A stretch of 64,000 nt of DNA from Cryptomeria japonica (GCF_030272615.1 NC_081410.1:254621533-254685532), one strand, 5' to 3'. Positions 10,957-22,205 are shown, counted from the first letter of the stretch. Translations and numbers: made by a program. Notes: generated from the letters alone by a model not told the origin.

Positions 10957-12178
10957 CTGAAATAAAATAAACTTCTCCAGCATAGATAATGATATCAATA
11001 GAACAACTAGATTGCAACCTTTTGGCAAAGAAAATTGGTTTTTCAAACATGGCAAAGCACTAGCATAGATACTATTACCTCATTAGAGTGGTTTTTTTAG
11101 TATTCAAAACCAATGTATTTTTATACTGTAAACATCAATATAAATCTGATTGGCATGTCTAGATAGCAATAAGTCTAGAAATAAGTCTCTCGGAAAGAGG
11201 TACGCATATGGGAAATACGTGTTTTCCAAGACAACCTCAAGTAAAATGATGCAGATGAGTTCTTGTAAAACATATCAAAAAATAAACCTATGACAAAAAC
11301 ACAAAAATAAAAAGATTTCCAAATGAACGATGCAATGGATTAAACACTAATAGTTTAGGATTTCTGACTCAGTGTATAGGTTACTATTCAAATGTTCCAA
11401 TCTAGATAGACGAGGACTAGACCACATCATCATATTGCTCTCCTCCAAAAGTATCAGCATCTTCCTTGGAATCATCAAACCAAGATGAAGCAGAATGCCA
11501 CTTCCACTAGCTCCACTCTTTGACTCTTTTGTAGAAGTCACTTGCTCATCAGAATCCAAGTTAGGCTACTTTGGTCATACGGCTCAAAGAATGGTCAACC
11601 CTTGCTTATATCCCTAACTGTCTTGTGATGAAACACAAATTGGAATATACATACACCAACTCCTCAAACTTCTTTGCAAAACTTATTGTGTTTAACTATG
11701 TTGCTAAAGAGGTGTACCCCAATTCAACAAAGATGAAGAGGAACTAGAGACCTATAGAGGCAACATTTGTAGGAAATTTCTTTAATTATTTTCTTAAAAA
11801 ATTATATGTAGAAGCAATAATTTTAAAATTGAGGATACTAACTTGATTTTAATTATAACTTTTGGGATTTAAATTATAAAATGCAGCTCTATAGTATCTT
11901 AACCAAAACCTCTTGTAGGTTGGCCATGGAAGTACCACCATGTAACCAAAGGCATGGCATATTTGTCATGAGGAGCCTCAATGTCTCACATTGTAGGGCT
12001 ACAAACATTCAAAATTCGTTTCATGCTTCACCTACTATATCTGAATTAGGAAAGAATATTTTGAACTATATCTTATATATATTTTAAACTTTTATGTCCC
12101 TATAGTGTACCTCCCTACCAAGTATAACAAGTTGTTCAATGCCATAACATGAGGGATATGGAAGATGTGCAAGGAGAT
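10957..12178. other. Mostly unassigned AT-rich intergenic DNA
   Basis: Apart from the possible exon at 11350-11570, no supported feature was seen. Confidence 0.5.
11350..11570 (-). pseudogene. Possible second exon fragment, frameshifted
   Basis: The minus strand reads DSDEQVTSTKESKSGASGSG, then continues in another frame as SASSWFDDSKEDADTFGG and EQYDDVV before a stop. The Ser/Asp/Glu-rich text split over two frames suggests a decayed exon. It lies upstream of the 10787-10956 exon on the same strand, so both could come from one gene; no splice sites were assigned confidently. Confidence 0.3.
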
Positions 12179-12183
12179 ACAAC

Positions 12184-12318
12184 TGTTGGTGTTGGAAATA
12201 AGCCACACCCAGACCGACGATGGACTGGTCCAAGAGGGGCCAGTAGCTCAGTGGTAGAGCACTCCAGCAGCGTATGGAAGGTCCTAGGTTCGAGTCCTAG
12301 CTGGTCCATGTCTCAACA
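12184..12318 (+). repeat. TRIM 5' LTR
   Basis: 135 bp, TG...CA ends. It contains an 8-bp direct repeat CTGGTCCA at 12225-12232, upstream of the tRNA-like unit, which repeats that unit's own 3' acceptor end (12301-12308). Confidence 0.93.
12237..12308 (+). tRNA. tRNA-like unit in the 5' LTR (probably not a decoding tRNA)
   Basis: 72 nt that fold as a tRNA. The acceptor stem is GGGCCAG with CTGGTCC (one G-U) plus discriminator A. The D-arm is GCTC-AGTGGTA-GAGC. The T-arm is CTAGG-TTCGAGT-CCTAG. The A box TAGCTCAGTGG and B box GGTTCGAGTCC fit the Pol III consensus. The anticodon arm is degenerate: in standard numbering position 33 is C rather than U, and the stem pairs poorly unless the loop is enlarged to 8 nt. 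It therefore looks like a promoter-bearing tRNA relic rather than a translating tRNA. Confidence 0.8.
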
Positions 12319-12329
12319 TGGTATCAGAG
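12319..12329 (+). other. TRIM primer-binding site
   Basis: TGGTATCAGAG abuts the 5' LTR with no gap and is complementary to the 3' end of initiator Met-tRNA, the usual plant LTR-element primer. Confidence 0.9.
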
Positions 12330-12373
12330 ACAGGCCCAGGCTAGGAGCCCCAAGCACACGAGAGGTGTGGCTT

Positions 12374-12387
12374 AAGGGGGGGGGGGG
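12374..12387 (+). other. TRIM polypurine tract
   Basis: AA followed by twelve G, ending exactly where the 3' LTR begins. This is the expected position for plus-strand priming. Confidence 0.85.
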
Positions 12388-12522
12388 TGTTGGTGTTGGA
12401 AATAAGCCACACCGGGACCGACGATGGACTAGTCCAAGAGGGGCCAGTAGCTCAGTGGTAGAGCACTCCAGCAGCGTATGGAAGGTCCTAGGTTCGAGTC
12501 CTAGCTGGTCCATGTCTCAACA
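12388..12522 (+). repeat. TRIM 3' LTR
   Basis: 135 bp. It differs from the 5' LTR at three sites: two adjacent bases near its position 27 and one in the CTAGTCCA copy, where the 5' LTR has CTGGTCCA. None lies inside the tRNA-like unit. Confidence 0.93.
12441..12512 (+). tRNA. tRNA-like unit in the 3' LTR
   Basis: Identical to the unit at 12237-12308, with the same A and B boxes and the same degenerate anticodon arm. A transcript starting here would run into flanking DNA. Confidence 0.8.
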
Positions 12523-12527
12523 ACAAC

Positions 12528-13940
12528 AAGGTTTAAAAAAAATCATCTCCATATGATGTCTTTACCTTCTTTTCAAAATTTCTCTTTAGGATCTTTGTCA
12601 TGCTTTTGTATGATTTCTTTCATCTTTTCCACTTTAGACCAATCTGATCATCTATTTTTCTCAAGAAAGACTGATTGGCATCTATAGATCTAGTCATAGA
12701 GATGTTGGGTTTTGTAATATTAAGTTGGTTCATAACAAGGGCCCACCACTTATCAACAAGGATTACAACTTTCACTTTTTGAGTTCTTTCACATTTCCTT
12801 GCCTTCATATAGGTCCAAATAACGTTGATACCCATGTTGTTTGATACTTCTTTAACTTTCACAAGTCACCTCACAACAATAGTGTAGGAAGCGAATATAA
12901 TTTGAGCAACCCAAAAAAAAACAATTAAAACAACCCATAAGAATATATTTGGAAAAATTTGAAATAAAAGATCAAATGAGAAAATGGTTATAATGTCTTT
13001 CTCTGGTCCATTCCAATATCCTTGGAAACTCCAACTTTCTTGGAGAGTGTCACCTTTATGGAAAAGGTAGTCTGGTGGTGGCAAAGAATTCTTAGACCCA
13101 AGATGTATACAATGGTACTTTTTGTATGCAGAACTGACATTTTGGGAGCACTCCGCACTTCTTAGAGAAATCTGTCATCTTGGGAGAAAGCCAACTTTCA
13201 TATAGATTGATATCCTGTGCACTTAAGGTATTAGTAGTGTGGTCGAAATTCATATTTTAGTCTATTTTAATATTTTTGTAACTTTGGTGGCTGTGCAGAA
13301 AATAATTAGATTATTAAATGGTTAAATATTTAAGGTGTCAAAAAGTGTAAAAATTAAAAGACAACTTATATTTAATTATTTAAAAAGTTGTTGGTTTAAA
13401 CTTTAAACTTTAAGGAAACATAAAAGTGTCTTATTTTTGGGCCCAAAAGTAAAGTTGAATAAAAAGAGAAATTTCAAAAGTCACTTGGAGGGAAAAAAAT
13501 AAAAGTGACTTAAAAGAAATTAAAATAAAATGCCCTCGGGAAAAAGTTATTTAAAGAGGGCATGGGCAAGAGATTGGGCATACATTGTTCTCTATCAAAT
13601 TCTCTTTTCAGGAAAGATTGAAACATGTTCATCTTCTATGCCTAGGACGAAAACCTCCTAGCCATTTGAGAATGATTTCATCCAAAAATCACATGTGCTG
13701 AAGATATTGGGTTTGAGGATGAAAACCCATAATGTCCATTGGAGCAATTTCATACAAATGTTGCCAATGTGGTGAAAGTTATGAGATTTGTGGATATTCG
13801 CATTGAAGAGTTGAAATATCATTTCCAGGTTTACTTTATTTGGTTCCCAGCATAGTTGTAAATTGAGGATTAAGAGCTAATCAAAATAAATCACTTGTTC
13901 GCAAATGTTATCAAATATATCAATAAAAGTATTTGTATGT
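12528..13940. other. Intergenic stretch with LTR-like sequence at about 13250-13760
   Basis: An AT-rich segment leads to GTTATTTAAAGAGGGCATGG and then GACGAAAACCTCCTAGCC. These resemble the promoter and leader parts of plant LTRs, but no ends were located. No ORF with a domain was seen. Confidence 0.35.
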
Positions 13941-14120
13941 TGATCATATCATCCAAGGTAGAGTTTATTGCAGGCTGCCAACTTGCATATAGTTTATACT
14001 TACATTGCTGGCCATATATTAGTGAGCAGGTGATCATATCATCCAAGGTAGAGTTTCTTGCTGGTTGCCCAACTTGAATATAATTTATACTTATATTGCT
14101 GGCCATATACTAGTGAGCAG
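13941..14120 (+). repeat. 90-bp tandem duplication
   Basis: Units 13941-14030 and 14031-14120 each begin TGATCATATCATCCAAGGTA and end AGTGAGCAGG, with scattered differences between them. Confidence 0.9.
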
Positions 14121-16500
14121 GCCATACAGAAAAAGAAAAGGTGTGGCAGTTGTCTAGGAAGAGATTGCTGCTCACGATAAGAATTTTCAACACATAAAAC
14201 CAACCACCCAAGGCATACATAGCGAGATATCTTTGGAGGAGATCGCAGCATGGTTAGAAGTTAAAACCTTACTCATCAGTCATTACCAGTAGTATTCTCA
14301 ATTTTTCCAGTTGTCTCATTACAACAGAAAACCATATCAGTTTTGACAATCTTTGGACACATTTTCCACTCATTATCTATATCGTATAGTCTAATATATT
14401 AATCAACAGCGTTGTGTAGAAGATTAGATGCCACTATAGAAAGACATTGCAACTTAGAAGTAAGTACAATTTTTATATAGACTTACTGAAAACCAACTCA
14501 GAAATACTGAGAGAGAGGGGGGGGGGGGGGGGGGGTTAATCAGTAATTCAAGGAAATTAAAAATAAGACTCAGAACTGAAACAATCAAAGAGAAGAAACA
14601 AAACTTATCTCATGGAAAACCCTTTCGGGTAAAAAAACCACGGCACAAATAACTTCCATTTATGAGGAATGGGCACCAACCCAAGATTACAAAAAGGTGA
14701 GCACCAACTCTGGTCTACAGAGGCTCCAACCTCAGACTAAGTTACAGCTCCTACAAAAGCAAAGAGGCACCTACCTCTTACTTAAAAAGAAAACTGAAAA
14801 GACAAACTCTCAGACTTCATACATCAAAGTTCAATGTTTACATCAGACTCAACAACATTCTTGTATCAAAATCACCTCGTTTTATATACCTTTTTATCAC
14901 TGTCACTGTATAAGACTTTCAGCAACCACTCAAAAATATTTACTCTCAGCACACTCCAGAACACATCAGTGATATACATCACACTTCAGATCTGTAATAT
15001 TAACGTACACACAACCAACAGTCCTTCACAGAGATTAAGATAGTTAACTTCAGCTCTGCAAAACCTTCTAAAAGTGCATACAATATTCAATCACCTACGC
15101 ATCAACAATGATGCCAATTACATACAGTCATACTCCCTCACTGGTCTGCAGCATTCACACAGCTTTTTCATCCAAATTCTTCAACCTGTGCCTTTTCAAA
15201 AAAAATTAAAATTGCTCAGCATCTTAACACGTCAGCACCACACAGTCGCATTTTTGGAACACACAAAGGGAGCGATATTGAATGGACACTACCCAAAAAG
15301 AAACGCTCGCTTCACTTTCTATTTCCACAGCAGTGCCCAGTAAAAAATTAATCATCATCTGCCGACATGAAAACGTTGCTGCCATATACTTACAAAACCC
15401 GTAGAAGTATCTTTTTAATATCATGCGTTACATCCAAAGATATCAACTTCAGTCCTTTTTCACAAAACAAAGCTGAACACCTTCTGTTAATTCGCTTTCA
15501 AAAAAATATATCATATTCTATGCGCTAAAAAAAAAACGTGTTTCGCCATATGTTCAGAAAGAACAAATCACGTTTTCTGAAAACGGACAGTTTCAGATTA
15601 AAAAACGAATCATATTTTTTAAAAAGAACACACGCAGCTCCCAACTTCAAAAACAGCTTCATGATCAAATCCTCTGTCAAAATGCAATTCGATACCCAAA
15701 AAAAACAGCCGCAGATATCATCATCTTGAATGATTCTTAAAAACAAGAACGGTAGCCAGAACACAACATGATATGCACAGAAATTAATTTTCTTGTGTTC
15801 AAAATTCATTGTGTCTGTTAATTCCTACCCAAAAAATAACTTTTTTGAAAAAACCCAAAAGAAGACGACACACTCACTTTCAAACTGAAAGACAATTGCT
15901 TTATCTCCACCAACCACAACACATCAGGCAAAACGACTGTCAAACCAGTATATACTACTGCTGTTACCTCCAACAATTTTTAACACACCAAGAAAGAATT
16001 CAACACATCTATTCTCTGCAATCTCTGAATAGTTAGATAAGATGAAACGTTAAAAATTAATCACTACTAAAACACGGCTCTGTTAAAAAACGCCACCACA
16101 GAGAATATCATACGATTTTCTTTTTAGAAAATCGACTTCTAAAAAAAACGCCACCACAGTATTCTGTGAACAACCTTTGCTATCCAGCAGCCACGTAGCA
16201 GTCTCCAAAATCCACTCATAATCAAAAAACGCTGTAAAAGCAACACCACACTGCCAGAAGAACAATCCGAATACCACTGCCAGGTAAGTTTCAGACACAA
16301 CAAGTGTAGAGAAAAACCTATCAAAAAGACAAGTTCCAGAAACAGCTCGTCTAGAGAAAATCCTATCAGATGATGTAGACTCTGGCATTTTAACAAACCA
16401 GACATCAATGACAAGAATCTCAACACTTACCTCTATTTTGATAACCATTGCTTTTTTCCCTACTATAAGATGCTTAAGCGTCAACTACTGGCCAAATGTT
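14121..16500 (-). repeat. Probable LTR-like sequence, ends not resolved
   Basis: There is a 19-bp G-run at 14517-14535, an ACCCTTTCGGGTAAAAAAAC segment near 14620, and two copies of AAACGCCACCACAG at about 16088 and 16146. Frames such as 16083-16484 (-) and 14697-15343 (+) show no domains. The texture is that of a degenerate long LTR, but no TG...CA pair or TSD was found. Confidence 0.3.
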
Positions 16501-17742
16501 TGTTATAATTCCTGAATTTATATACTACTAACAATATTAGAGATTTCTAAGAATGTGGGTTGTATGATAACTCGTTGCTAAAATGTCCCAATGAAACTCA
16601 ATCAATTCAAAGTGTTTGTGATTATGTCAACAAAATTGTGAGTTAGTCGTAGCTGCTATGAGTATTTAGATCAAAAATATTTAATGAATCATTGTTTGCC
16701 AGCTATTTGACAAAATGTCGATCAACTAAAGTCAAAATATTTGAAAGTTTGTTGAAGTATATTATATCTTGGTAGGGACATTACTATGGTATCAAAATTG
16801 GTTGTCTTGCCAGCATGTTGAGAAGTTAACAATTTTTTTGCAGCTTGAACCTGTTGCAATGTGATTTTCAGCAGTTATATGACAAAATTTCAGTAGTTGT
16901 ATGTCAATATTCAGTGGCTACATGTCAGTTTCAGCAGTTTCATGTGTTCAGTTTCAAAGTGATTTATCATTCAAAATATTAATGCAAAGTTTGAAGAGAG
17001 AACTTGAACAAATTGTCACCTTTACAGATTTACAAATAGTTAAAGAGTACAGTGGAAGAAATGAAATCAGCATATCTGAATATGATCAAAGATAGAGATG
17101 TAGCCACCAAATTTGTAGACAAAGCCTTAAATACATCTAAGGAAATGAAAGTTGATGAGCTCACTTTTGAGCTTAAATCAACGAAGGACTCATTAGAAAG
17201 TACCAAAATAGCACTATTGGAGGCAGAAGGTCAGCTTACTGCTACAAAACATTTTAGGGAACCCAAATGGCAATATTGGAGGCAAAAGATCAGCTTGCGC
17301 TTGCTGCTACAAAACATTTTAGGGAGTGAGAGAATGAAGAAAGAGCTAAGAGTAATTGATCGGCTTGATAGGCTTCAAGAAGATTCTGATTTAGAGCAGT
17401 TTGATGAGATTGCAACTACAAAATTGGGACAGCAAGAAGATTGGTCTGAACAAGAAAATGGAAATAACTTCCAATATGTTGATAACCCACTTTTTGAAAT
17501 GAATGCAAAATTATCTTTTGTAATCCACTTTCTGTGATAAATGCTGAGACATTTTCTAATTCTAGTAACATAGCTCGTGACAATGACAGGATATGAGATC
17601 TAGGTGAAGTTTTCAGACATAAGATAGATGCTATATCAAATACTGAGTGGTTTTCAGCTTGCTCAAGTTTTCAGATCAGCAACTAATGGTGAGCAATTTG
17701 ATCGTGTTAAGGCAAGGGTTTTGTCATTTTTCTCAAAGTTGT
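16500..17742 (+). pseudogene. Fragment encoding a plant coiled-coil protein
   Basis: The frame at 17052-17537 reads MKVDELTFELKSTKDSLEST and then KIALLEAEGQLTATKHFRE. This Lys/Glu/Leu heptad text resembles plant WEB-family or ROP-interactor coiled-coil proteins; the similarity is only general. A second copy of the ALLEAEGQL...TKHFRE segment follows at 17270-17336 in another frame, from a local duplication (17211-17269 versus 17270-17336). The tail has DLEQFDEIATTKLGQQEDW. The C-terminal frame ends at 17537 with no convincing continuation. Probably a captured or decayed exon. A stretch with repeated TCAGCAG/TCAGTAG words (16860-16940) precedes it. Confidence 0.35.
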
Positions 17743-19030
17743 TGTAATGTCCCGTTATTTAATGACTTATAGATAGGGACAATTAACTTGCAAGATCAAA
17801 TGCAAGAGACTTCTTTCCTCAATTAACCAATAATACTTATAACATATGATGAACAATGTAAGAATACAATGGCTTACACTTGTAATTTGATTGATAATGA
17901 TAATACAAAAATAATGATTGTTATAACTGAATGCAATTCAATAAAGAAGATTATCTCTGCTGTCTCTGATATGAATGATTGACAAATATGCAAGGACGAT
18001 CTTAATATCAATATGTGTCACTGCTAGATGATATTAGCCTTCTCTGATATGACAATGGAAAGTATGCCATGCTGGTCGGTAGCTGTCTCTGTTATGACAG
18101 TGAGAAGTATGCTATAATATATGTGTTCCTATCGCTTGTAGCAATGGATGATCTACTGTTCCTTATATGAGATGTTTCTGTTTCTGATATATCGTTATAA
18201 ATATGCAAAAAGATATGATATCGCTTACAGCAATACAGTGCTGTTTCAGATTGGAAGATGTATACTTGCAACAATGGTAGATGATGCTGTTTCTGATTGT
18301 TACTTGAACCGCATGCAACTGGTGCTGTTTCTGATATATGCCTCTGATCCGATTATGCACACGATAATGGGCCTTTGGCCTTTGCTCTTATGAGCGATCC
18401 AATACTGGACAATAAAACAAAATATATAAACTCTCCACAATGTCCTTTGTGGGAGAAATGATTGTCTTATTATATAACGTATTTGGAATGATAAATCCCT
18501 TCGTAAGAGACACATCCCATGTCCTTTAATACTTATCTTTCTTTATACAACTATTAATCGCACCTCTTGGGATATCATTAAGACCTGTACTCTTGACTTA
18601 TGATGATAACAATTATTGATTCCTTATTAAGTTAATAATTATGGTAACCATTGTCAATAACAATATAAATCGATGTCTATCCCTTCGACGCCAACTAATG
18701 ATCACTCTTTATAATCTCTTCATGTCATAACTATAGCCTTAAGGATGCTTAATGGTAATCTGAATCATCTATATTCTCAAACACGCCTCCTCATATGGTA
18801 GTTGGCTTGGTAGTTGGCTTCATACTACCCAAGACGGGGATATCATTCAATTCCACATAGCTCTGTTTTGTTGCCAATACTATTCCTTAACATTACTTGA
18901 TATTCATTACTGTTTGTCTAAGTTACCGATTCAGGTACAGATAAGGATACAGAATCTGGTACGGATTCGCGGATTCGGCAAAAAAAATAAAAAATTCCTT
19001 GGGTACGGGTATGTCCATATATATATATAT
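17743..19030 (+). repeat. LTR-like sequence starting TGTAATGTCCC
   Basis: TGTAATGTCCCGTTATTTAATGAC begins at 17743 as split words, and 17950-18340 repeats short GTTTCTGATAT/GTCTCTGATATGA-type words. The far end was not found. GGTACGGATTCGCGGATTCG near 18958 is a short CG-rich patch just before the hAT element at 19031. Confidence 0.4.
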
Positions 19031-20157
19031 CAAAGTTACCCTGAGTTTCCGAGACGGGGACGGCAGGGGACGGCGGGACACGTTTCCGGGACGGCAAATT
19101 TTTTTGCCAAATTTGGGGATGGCGGGGGACGGCAAAGGGGACGGCTATATAAAATATAGGAAAAATTTAAAATATATAGGAAAATTTCAAAATTCTAAAT
19201 GTTCATATGAAAACATGGATAAAGCATGCATACATACATTATATTCATATGAAAACAATAAAACATGGTGGATATAGCATGTGTATGATACTATGAAAAG
19301 TTGAAAACATTTTAGAATGTAAATTTTGAACATACAACATTGTTAATACTCAATAGACAATATGCAATTATACATTCATAAATCAGAATTTCAATTCATT
19401 CACATTGTCAATATGCATATCAATAGACTCGAAGGTTAAATTTTCCCTACTTCTATCGACGCAGTTTCCCCCCATATTTTTCAACGGGGTTTGGGGGCAG
19501 CGCCCCCAAGGTGGGGTTAGGGGGCATTGCCCCTTGCGGGGTCAAGGGGCAGCGCCCCTTGTGCGCTCCTTGTCGTGATACGGGGCAGGGTGGAGGGGCA
19601 GCGCCCCGCGAGGCCAAAAAAACTTATTCTTTAATAAAGGCGTTGGGTGTTATTTTTCTATTGACTCGCCGAGTTTGGCAACTTTCTAATCTCTGTGTCA
19701 AAATGCCCAAAGGCTACACTGCTGCCATATAGTTTCATTGTCAAAATTATGAATTAAATTAATAAATTTAAAATTTAATTAATGTTATCTTTTAATTTTT
19801 TTTATTTTTAATAACAATTTGAATTAATAAGGGGCCTATATTAGAAAATTTAAATAAAAAATTGAAAATACAACTTTTTTAATTTTTTTAATATTTTTTA
19901 AGGGCCTTAGATATGGGGGACGTCTGGCCGTCCCCGGGACGGATTGGGGACATCCCAGCCGTCCCCAGCCGCCTCGGGACATACGGACGTCCCCCAGAGC
20001 TAGGGCAGGCGTCCCCCCGTTTCGGGGATGTCCCCTCAAAATATAGGGCAATTTGGGGATGGGGGGAAACGTCCCCTGGCCGTCTCCAAGTCCCCGAAAC
20101 GTCCCCGTGACGGGGAAGGGGGTTTTCAGGTCAGGGACGCGTCCTCAGGTAACTCTG
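19031..20157. mobile_element. Non-autonomous hAT transposon 2, inside a (TA)n tract
   Basis: 1,127 bp. The left end reads CAAAGTTACCCTGAG; the right end, read inward, is CAGAGTTACCTGAG. ATATATAT lies on both sides, consistent with an 8-bp TSD but uninformative inside a TA microsatellite. Subterminal regions are dense in GGGGACG/CGTCCCC (19055-19140 and 19915-20140). The interior carries the GC-rich block at 19434-19662 that is inverted relative to hAT element 1 at 894-1985. No transposase ORF. The frames here are GC-rich shadows. Confidence 0.82.
19434..19662 (+). repeat. GC-rich hAT core block, copy 2
   Basis: Reverse-complement homologue of 1156-1335. Several palindromes of the form GGGGCAGCGCCCC occur, with an extra duplicated segment around 19500-19560 that copy 1 lacks. 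Confidence 0.75.
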
Positions 20158-20789
20158 ATATATATATATATATATATATGTTCAAACATCAAAATTATAA
20201 AATATAATTATATAATTTATAAACTATCACTACCATTATTGATTATTACAATGATACAATCCATACAAATATGTAATATACAATGTGACTTTCCATACAT
20301 GAAGTAGTGTTGTTTATGCCATAGTACCTTTGTAACTACCAAGTAATTACATGAAGGAAAACATAGACATCAACTTATAAAATCAGGTCCTTGAAGATGA
20401 TCATGTAGTGCCTTGTGTTTGAACCAAGTTTGTTACATAATTTTTAGAATCTTCACATTAACTGTGGGCAAATTCTGCACAAACGAAGAAAAATTATCAT
20501 TCCCCCATGATTGATGGGACATATAGAGAATTGAAGTAATCAAAATCTAACAGGTACCACAGGTTGGAATCCATCACAAACTTTTGGAATCTTATAGGCA
20601 TTAATTCTTAAAATATGGACAGACTGACAGAATGTTGAATAATATTCAGATAGTCGTTCGATTGTTTGTTTCATTGTTGATAGTTGTAAAGAGCATGAAG
20701 TACAGTGAGATTACCAACCTTATTCTAGCCATTTGCTGACAAAACGAAGCAGACAAGTGCAATTAATAACCAAGAAGCTTCTGCAATGA
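20158..20789. other. AT-rich intergenic stretch
   Basis: Begins with the continuation of the TA tract. No supported gene or repeat seen. Confidence 0.5.
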
Positions 20790-20975
20790 TAGCCATTTGG
20801 TCCGCCCGGGTCCGCCTGGGTTCCCCATGGATTCCTCCCTGGTCCTTCCCAGGTGGATGGGTCCTCTGTGGGTCATGTGTGGCAGGACCCACAGAGAACC
20901 CAGCCACCTGGTAAGGACCCGGGAGGAATCCACTGGGAATCGGGATTGGACCAGGACCCAGGCGGAATCCAAATC
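20790..20975. repeat. Foldback inverted repeat
   Basis: Imperfect arms of about 80-90 bp around an 11-bp loop (20875-20885). The inner stem CTCTGTGGGTC (20864-20874) pairs with GACCCACAGAG (20886-20896). Further out, CCTGGTCCTT, ATTCCTCCC and CGCCTGGGT pair with matching words on the right, with small bulges. GC-rich compared with its flanks. Probably a small foldback or MITE-type element; no TSD was fixed. Confidence 0.75.
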
Positions 20976-21614
20976 AGGATCCAGGGCTTTTTGGGAACAA
21001 TCGATAACTTAGCTGTTTGTTGAGTGCTAGATGACCTTCAGGTTGCAACCTTCCCTTTATCCACCATTTGACAATCTCCCTTCAACCGATATTACCCCTT
21101 GTAGTTGCCGTCATTAATATGGGTCGATATTAGTAATGTATTGGTTTTTGTATGGGAGCATAAGATTGTGTGGCTGAAGACAGTGATGTGACTGTAAATA
21201 GTCATAGTCTTAATTCAATAACAATCTTCCTTTTGCAGAGACACTATGATGCTAGGCATTAACATGCACAAGGTTACTTAACTCCTGATTATTGTTCTTC
21301 CTACATTGGCATGATTCACCATTGGTATCGCTGTTCGCTATGCTTAATCGATGCTTTACATCGATATCCTTACTTTGGCTTCCGTGTTCATGCTTGCCAT
21401 CCGTATCATTATTTTGTAGTCAAGGCTTTTATGACAAATAACCATGATCGTTCATTCTCTATTTCTGATTGCCGATTATTGTATTTATGGTGAAGCTTTT
21501 TCTTTATGGTGTTAATGTCAATTTGAACCTTACTTCCAAATTCATCTCCCTAGGAGACTTCCCGAATTTGTACATGCTCACATGGACTTAATCCAGATTG
21601 CCGGGGGACATCAC
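20976..21614. other. Unassigned intergenic stretch
   Basis: No supported feature seen. The frame 21311-21493 (60 codons) has no domain. Confidence 0.5.
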
Positions 21615-21816
21615 AGTTGTCTTCACATAAAAATATAGGACCTAAGTTTCTCATTGAGACATTTGTTTTCAAGAATAGCAGGATACCTTTTATTCAGAAG
21701 TTGCATTTTTCTCAAAGTTGTGTTCACATAAAATTATGGAACCCAAGTTTCTCATCGAGGCAACAGTTTTCAACAATAGCAGGCTACCTTTTATTCAGAA
21801 GTTGCAATTGGCTAAT
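21615..21816 (+). repeat. 101-bp tandem duplication
   Basis: Two units, each with TTCACATAAA, AAGTTTCTCAT and ACCTTTTATTCAGAAGTTGC, spaced 101 bp apart. Confidence 0.85.
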
Positions 21817-22205
21817 TAGGACAGCAACAAGTTTCCTATCATATTGATGTTTATTCAATTTTGTCTCTTAACATCGTGTAATATCCTGTACCCAGATATT
21901 TTTAACATACATGCAAATTTTCTGATTTTTCAATCACAGACATTTTGTCAAAGCATTGGTATGCAGCTGGCCAGATTGTGTTTATGCAGTTTTGTTTGAG
22001 GAATATGACCATAGCATGAAATCCATAGATTCCAATATTGGAATTTATGTCAAAAACACAAATTTATTGCATCAAATATTGCATTGACAATTCTTCCTTC
22101 TACTCTATTCACTGCTGATACAAAGTACATATACTCAGAAAATACATCAGCAATAATATCATTAAATAAATCATCAATATTTTATATTCCAAATGGTTAA
22201 CCTAC

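Larger units (their letters stand above)
12179..12527 (+). mobile_element. Complete TRIM retrotransposon with tRNA-like LTRs (12184-12522)
   Basis: The element is 339 bp. Two 135-bp LTRs (12184-12318 and 12388-12522) differ at only three positions; both start TGTTGGTGTTGG and end TCTCAACA. The internal domain is 69 bp. TGGTATCAGAG directly follows the 5' LTR and matches the standard primer site for initiator Met-tRNA. AA plus twelve G (12374-12387) directly precedes the 3' LTR as a polypurine tract. A perfect 5-bp TSD, ACAAC, lies at 12179-12183 and 12523-12527. There is no coding capacity. Each LTR contains a 72-nt tRNA-like unit with canonical Pol III A and B boxes. Cassandra TRIMs, which carry 5S rRNA-like sequence in their LTRs, are the closest known parallel; here the captured unit is a tRNA. 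Confidence 0.93.

Noticed and set aside
12237-12512. Two functional tandem tRNA genes
   Set aside because: The units lie inside LTRs with primer site, polypurine tract and TSD, and the anticodon arm lacks U33 and a proper stem.
12149-12556. 135-codon ORF reading through the TRIM
   Set aside because: It translates the two LTR copies (repeated SSSVVEHSSSVWKVLG); a tRNA-derived region is not expected to code.
14517-14535. G19 run as a retroelement polypurine tract
   Set aside because: The following bases (TTAATCAG) do not start with TG and no LTR pair was found; kept only as a homopolymer note.
15525-16484. Minus-strand ORFs of 94-133 codons rich in Phe and Leu
   Set aside because: Low-complexity text in a T-rich strand; no domain, and the region looks like degenerate LTR sequence.
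18999-20110. ORFs within hAT element 2 (such as 19511-19732 and 19913-20110)
   Set aside because: GC-rich repeat shadows; no transposase motif.
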